A stretch of 6,900 nucleotides of DNA from an uncultured Anaerolineae bacterium (GTDB lineage: Bacteria; Chloroflexota; Anaerolineae; Anaerolineales; UBA4823). Shown one piece after another: positions 5,285 to 6,900 of this stretch (the first letter of the stretch is position 1; every line of letters begins with the position of its first letter). The notes below the pieces were generated by a model. That model made no database searches, was not told the origin of the DNA, and worked only from the letters and a program-made list of their open reading frames with translations. A program made the translations under genes and the position numbers. Where the stretch lies: NCBI GenBank assembly GCA_937129505.1, contig CAKZNJ010000234.1, positions 1 through 6,900 on the forward strand. Reading direction: 5' to 3'.

Positions 5285-6900
5285 TCAAACCAGCCTGACG
5301 GTGGAGCCGGCCGGCGTTTTCTCGACTTCCAAACGGTTGGAAAAGGCATCTTTTAGTTCGTCGAGGTGAGTGATAATGAGGATTTTGGCAAATTGATCGC
5401 GCACGCGATTGATTGCTTCAATCAACTGTTGGCGGCCTTGGGCGTCTTGTGAGCCAAATCCTTCGTCGATCACCAATGTTTGCAAGCGCGCCCCGGCACG
5501 ATGGGCAAGCAGTTCGGAGATGGCGAGGCGAATGGCGAAATTAATCCGGAAGGCTTCGCCGCCTGAGAATAACTCGTAATCACGGCTGCCTTTGGAATCG
5601 CTGATTTGGATTTCGAGGGTCTCGCGCAAATCCTCCCGGCGGCTGTCCCTATAGCGTGTCTGCGTGTTGAAGCGTAAGGTCATGTTCCCGTCGCTCAAGC
5701 GATAGAGGATTTGATTGGCGCGTTCCTCGATTTGCGGTAAGGCTTGCTCGATCAGGAGCGCCGGCACACCATCTTTTCCAAATGCTCGCTCAAGGGTTTT
5801 ATAACGCGAGACAAGCGTAGCTTTTCCAGCGCGTTCGCTTTGTAATTTTTGGGCGCGTTTTTTCAACTCCTTGAGGACATCAACCCGTTGGCGGGCAGCA
5901 CCCAGTTGGCGATTCCATTCGCTTTCCGCCTCTTCGAGCGTTTTCAATTCCTTCTCGGCAGCAGCCAGATCAGGAGCATCTTTTTGCGCTTGTTCAACCG
6001 CCTTGTGGATTGAATGCCACGCTTGATACAGGGTTTGGTGCGTTTCCTGTTGCTGGCGGAGCTGGTTTTCTAAATCCTGGATTTCACGAGAGATGCGGGG
6101 GATAACCGCTTGCGCCTGCATCAACGTTTCATGCTCCTTGACGATGTTGCGCAGTTTGCTCTCCGACACGCGGAGCGCCTCATGAACCTCTCGATCGTAG
6201 CCGAGGGATTTCATCTGGGTCTGGATTTCCTCCATTTTCTTGCGGATGTCGGGGAGGAAGTTTTCGCTTTCGAGTTGGTCTTGAATTTCCTGTAGACGCG
6301 GGGCGCCGTTCTGCTCCCAGTCCTTGAGGATTTCTTCTTCACTGCTCAGTTTAGCGGCTAGTTTTTCTTTTTCACCTGTGAGTTGGCGGTAGGAGCGCTC
6401 GATGAGTGGACGTTCCTGGCTTTGTTTTTGGAGCACAGAAAGGTGGACTTCCCATTCTTTGATCTGAGCTTGATTAGCGAGATAGATTTGTTTTAAGTGT
6501 TGTCCTTCCCCTTCCAGAGTTTGGATGAGATTCTGAAGGTCGGCCGGTGACAGTGGTTGTCCACACAAGGGGCAATTTGCTCCCACCGTCTCAGCCTGAA
6601 GGGTGTCGATGCGCTTGCGCAGTTTTGTCATTTCCTCTTTGTGATGTTTGTTTTGCCCTTTTAGGTCATTAATTTGCCCCTGAAGGTGTTGGAGTTCTTG
6701 TTCTCCTTGAGCACAAAGGGTCAGTTCCGCTTCTTTTTCTTTCAGACGTTCAAGGATGGCAGTTATTTCGCCTTGCAAGCTGAGGATGGTTTGTTGGGCG
6801 GTGGTAGCACGTCGTTGTTTTTCGGATAAATGGTTTCTCTCCTGCTCGAGGCGGACTCGTTCGGCATTTAGCTCTGCTTGGTGGCTCTGAAGCATTTTCT
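5285..6900 (-). CDS. sbcC: SbcC/Rad50-type DNA repair ATPase, C-terminal part (N-terminus beyond right edge)
   Basis: Large subunit of the SbcCD (Mre11-Rad50) nuclease, which tethers and processes DNA ends and cleaves hairpins. The frame stays open to the right edge, so about 538 C-terminal residues are visible of an expected 900 to 1050; the Met at 6895 is internal. Numbering from that Met: coiled coil 1-105 rich in Glu, Gln, Lys and Leu; zinc hook CPLCGQPL starting at Cys108 (Cys108 and Cys111 bind zinc between two molecules); returning coiled coil about 120-355; then the C-terminal ATPase lobe. That lobe has the signature FSGGEAFRINFAIRLA at 443-458, Walker B LVIDEGFGSQD at 474-484 with Asp477/Glu478, and switch His510 in IITHLDEL. 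The N-terminal Walker A and Q-loop must lie beyond the right edge. SbcC normally pairs with sbcD just upstream; that cannot be checked here. It ends 148 bases before the ABC operon, with no clear intrinsic terminator. Confidence 0.95.
   Translation of the reverse strand, partial: KMLQSHQAELNAERVRLEQERNHLSEKQRRATTAQQTILSLQGEITAILERLKEKEAELTLCAQGEQELQHLQGQINDLKGQNKHHKEEMTKLRKRIDTLQAETVGANCPLCGQPLSPADLQNLIQTLEGEGQHLKQIYLANQAQIKEWEVHLSVLQKQSQERPLIERSYRQLTGEKEKLAAKLSSEEEILKDWEQNGAPRLQEIQDQLESENFLPDIRKKMEEIQTQMKSLGYDREVHEALRVSESKLRNIVKEHETLMQAQAVIPRISREIQDLENQLRQQQETHQTLYQAWHSIHKAVEQAQKDAPDLAAAEKELKTLEEAESEWNRQLGAARQRVDVLKELKKRAQKLQSERAGKATLVSRYKTLERAFGKDGVPALLIEQALPQIEERANQILYRLSDGNMTLRFNTQTRYRDSRREDLRETLEIQISDSKGSRDYELFSGGEAFRINFAIRLAISELLAHRAGARLQTLVIDEGFGSQDAQGRQQLIEAINRVRDQFAKILIITHLDELKDAFSNRLEVEKTPAGSTVRLV

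Noticed and set aside
6110..6295. Plus-strand open frame of 61 codons.
   Set aside because: It is a shadow in the coiled-coil coding region of sbcC, where repetitive Glu/Gln/Leu codons keep the antisense frame open.

Overview
The window looks like an ordinary chromosomal segment from an anaerobic or facultative bacterium with roughly balanced base composition by eye. Every gene lies on the minus strand, so the biological order runs from right to left. The protein style (an NrfH-NrfA nitrite reductase with a hydrophobic N-terminal anchor, a two-gene YbbA/YbbP- or MacB-like ABC exporter, and an SbcC/Rad50 protein with a CPLC zinc hook) would fit a Chloroflexota (Anaerolineae-like) genome. That assignment is an impression, not a demonstration: there is no rRNA or other taxonomic marker here.

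Layout from right to left: (1) 5285-6900, the C-terminal part of an SbcC/Rad50-type DNA repair ATPase, whose N-terminus lies beyond the right edge. (2) 5137-5284, a short intergenic region with a candidate promoter and, just after the predicted transcription start, three 11-bp direct repeats containing a perfect 6+5+6 palindrome. (3) 4375-5136 and 1763-4363, a two-gene ABC transporter operon: a LolD/MacB-family ATPase, then an 866-residue permease made of two FtsX/MacB modules. (4) 1529-1762, an intergenic region carrying a consensus TGTGA-N6-TCACA site of the Fnr/Crp family, centred exactly 41.5 bp upstream of the start predicted from a perfect TATAAT box. (5) 1049-1528 and 1-1052, nrfH and nrfA, overlapping by ATGA; nrfA runs off the left edge after its fifth heme motif.

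NrfH and NrfA form the membrane-bound ammonium-forming nitrite reductase. NrfH takes electrons from the menaquinol pool and passes them to NrfA, which reduces nitrite to ammonium by six electrons. The promoter arrangement suggests activation under oxygen limitation by an Fnr-like regulator. The ABC pair probably works by mechanotransmission on a lipid, lipoprotein or other envelope substrate; its substrate cannot be read from the sequence. SbcC would act with SbcD (not in the window) on DNA ends and hairpins.

I found no sign of an undescribed system, mobile element, CRISPR array, tRNA or rRNA. The observations most worth a second look are the two regulatory regions.
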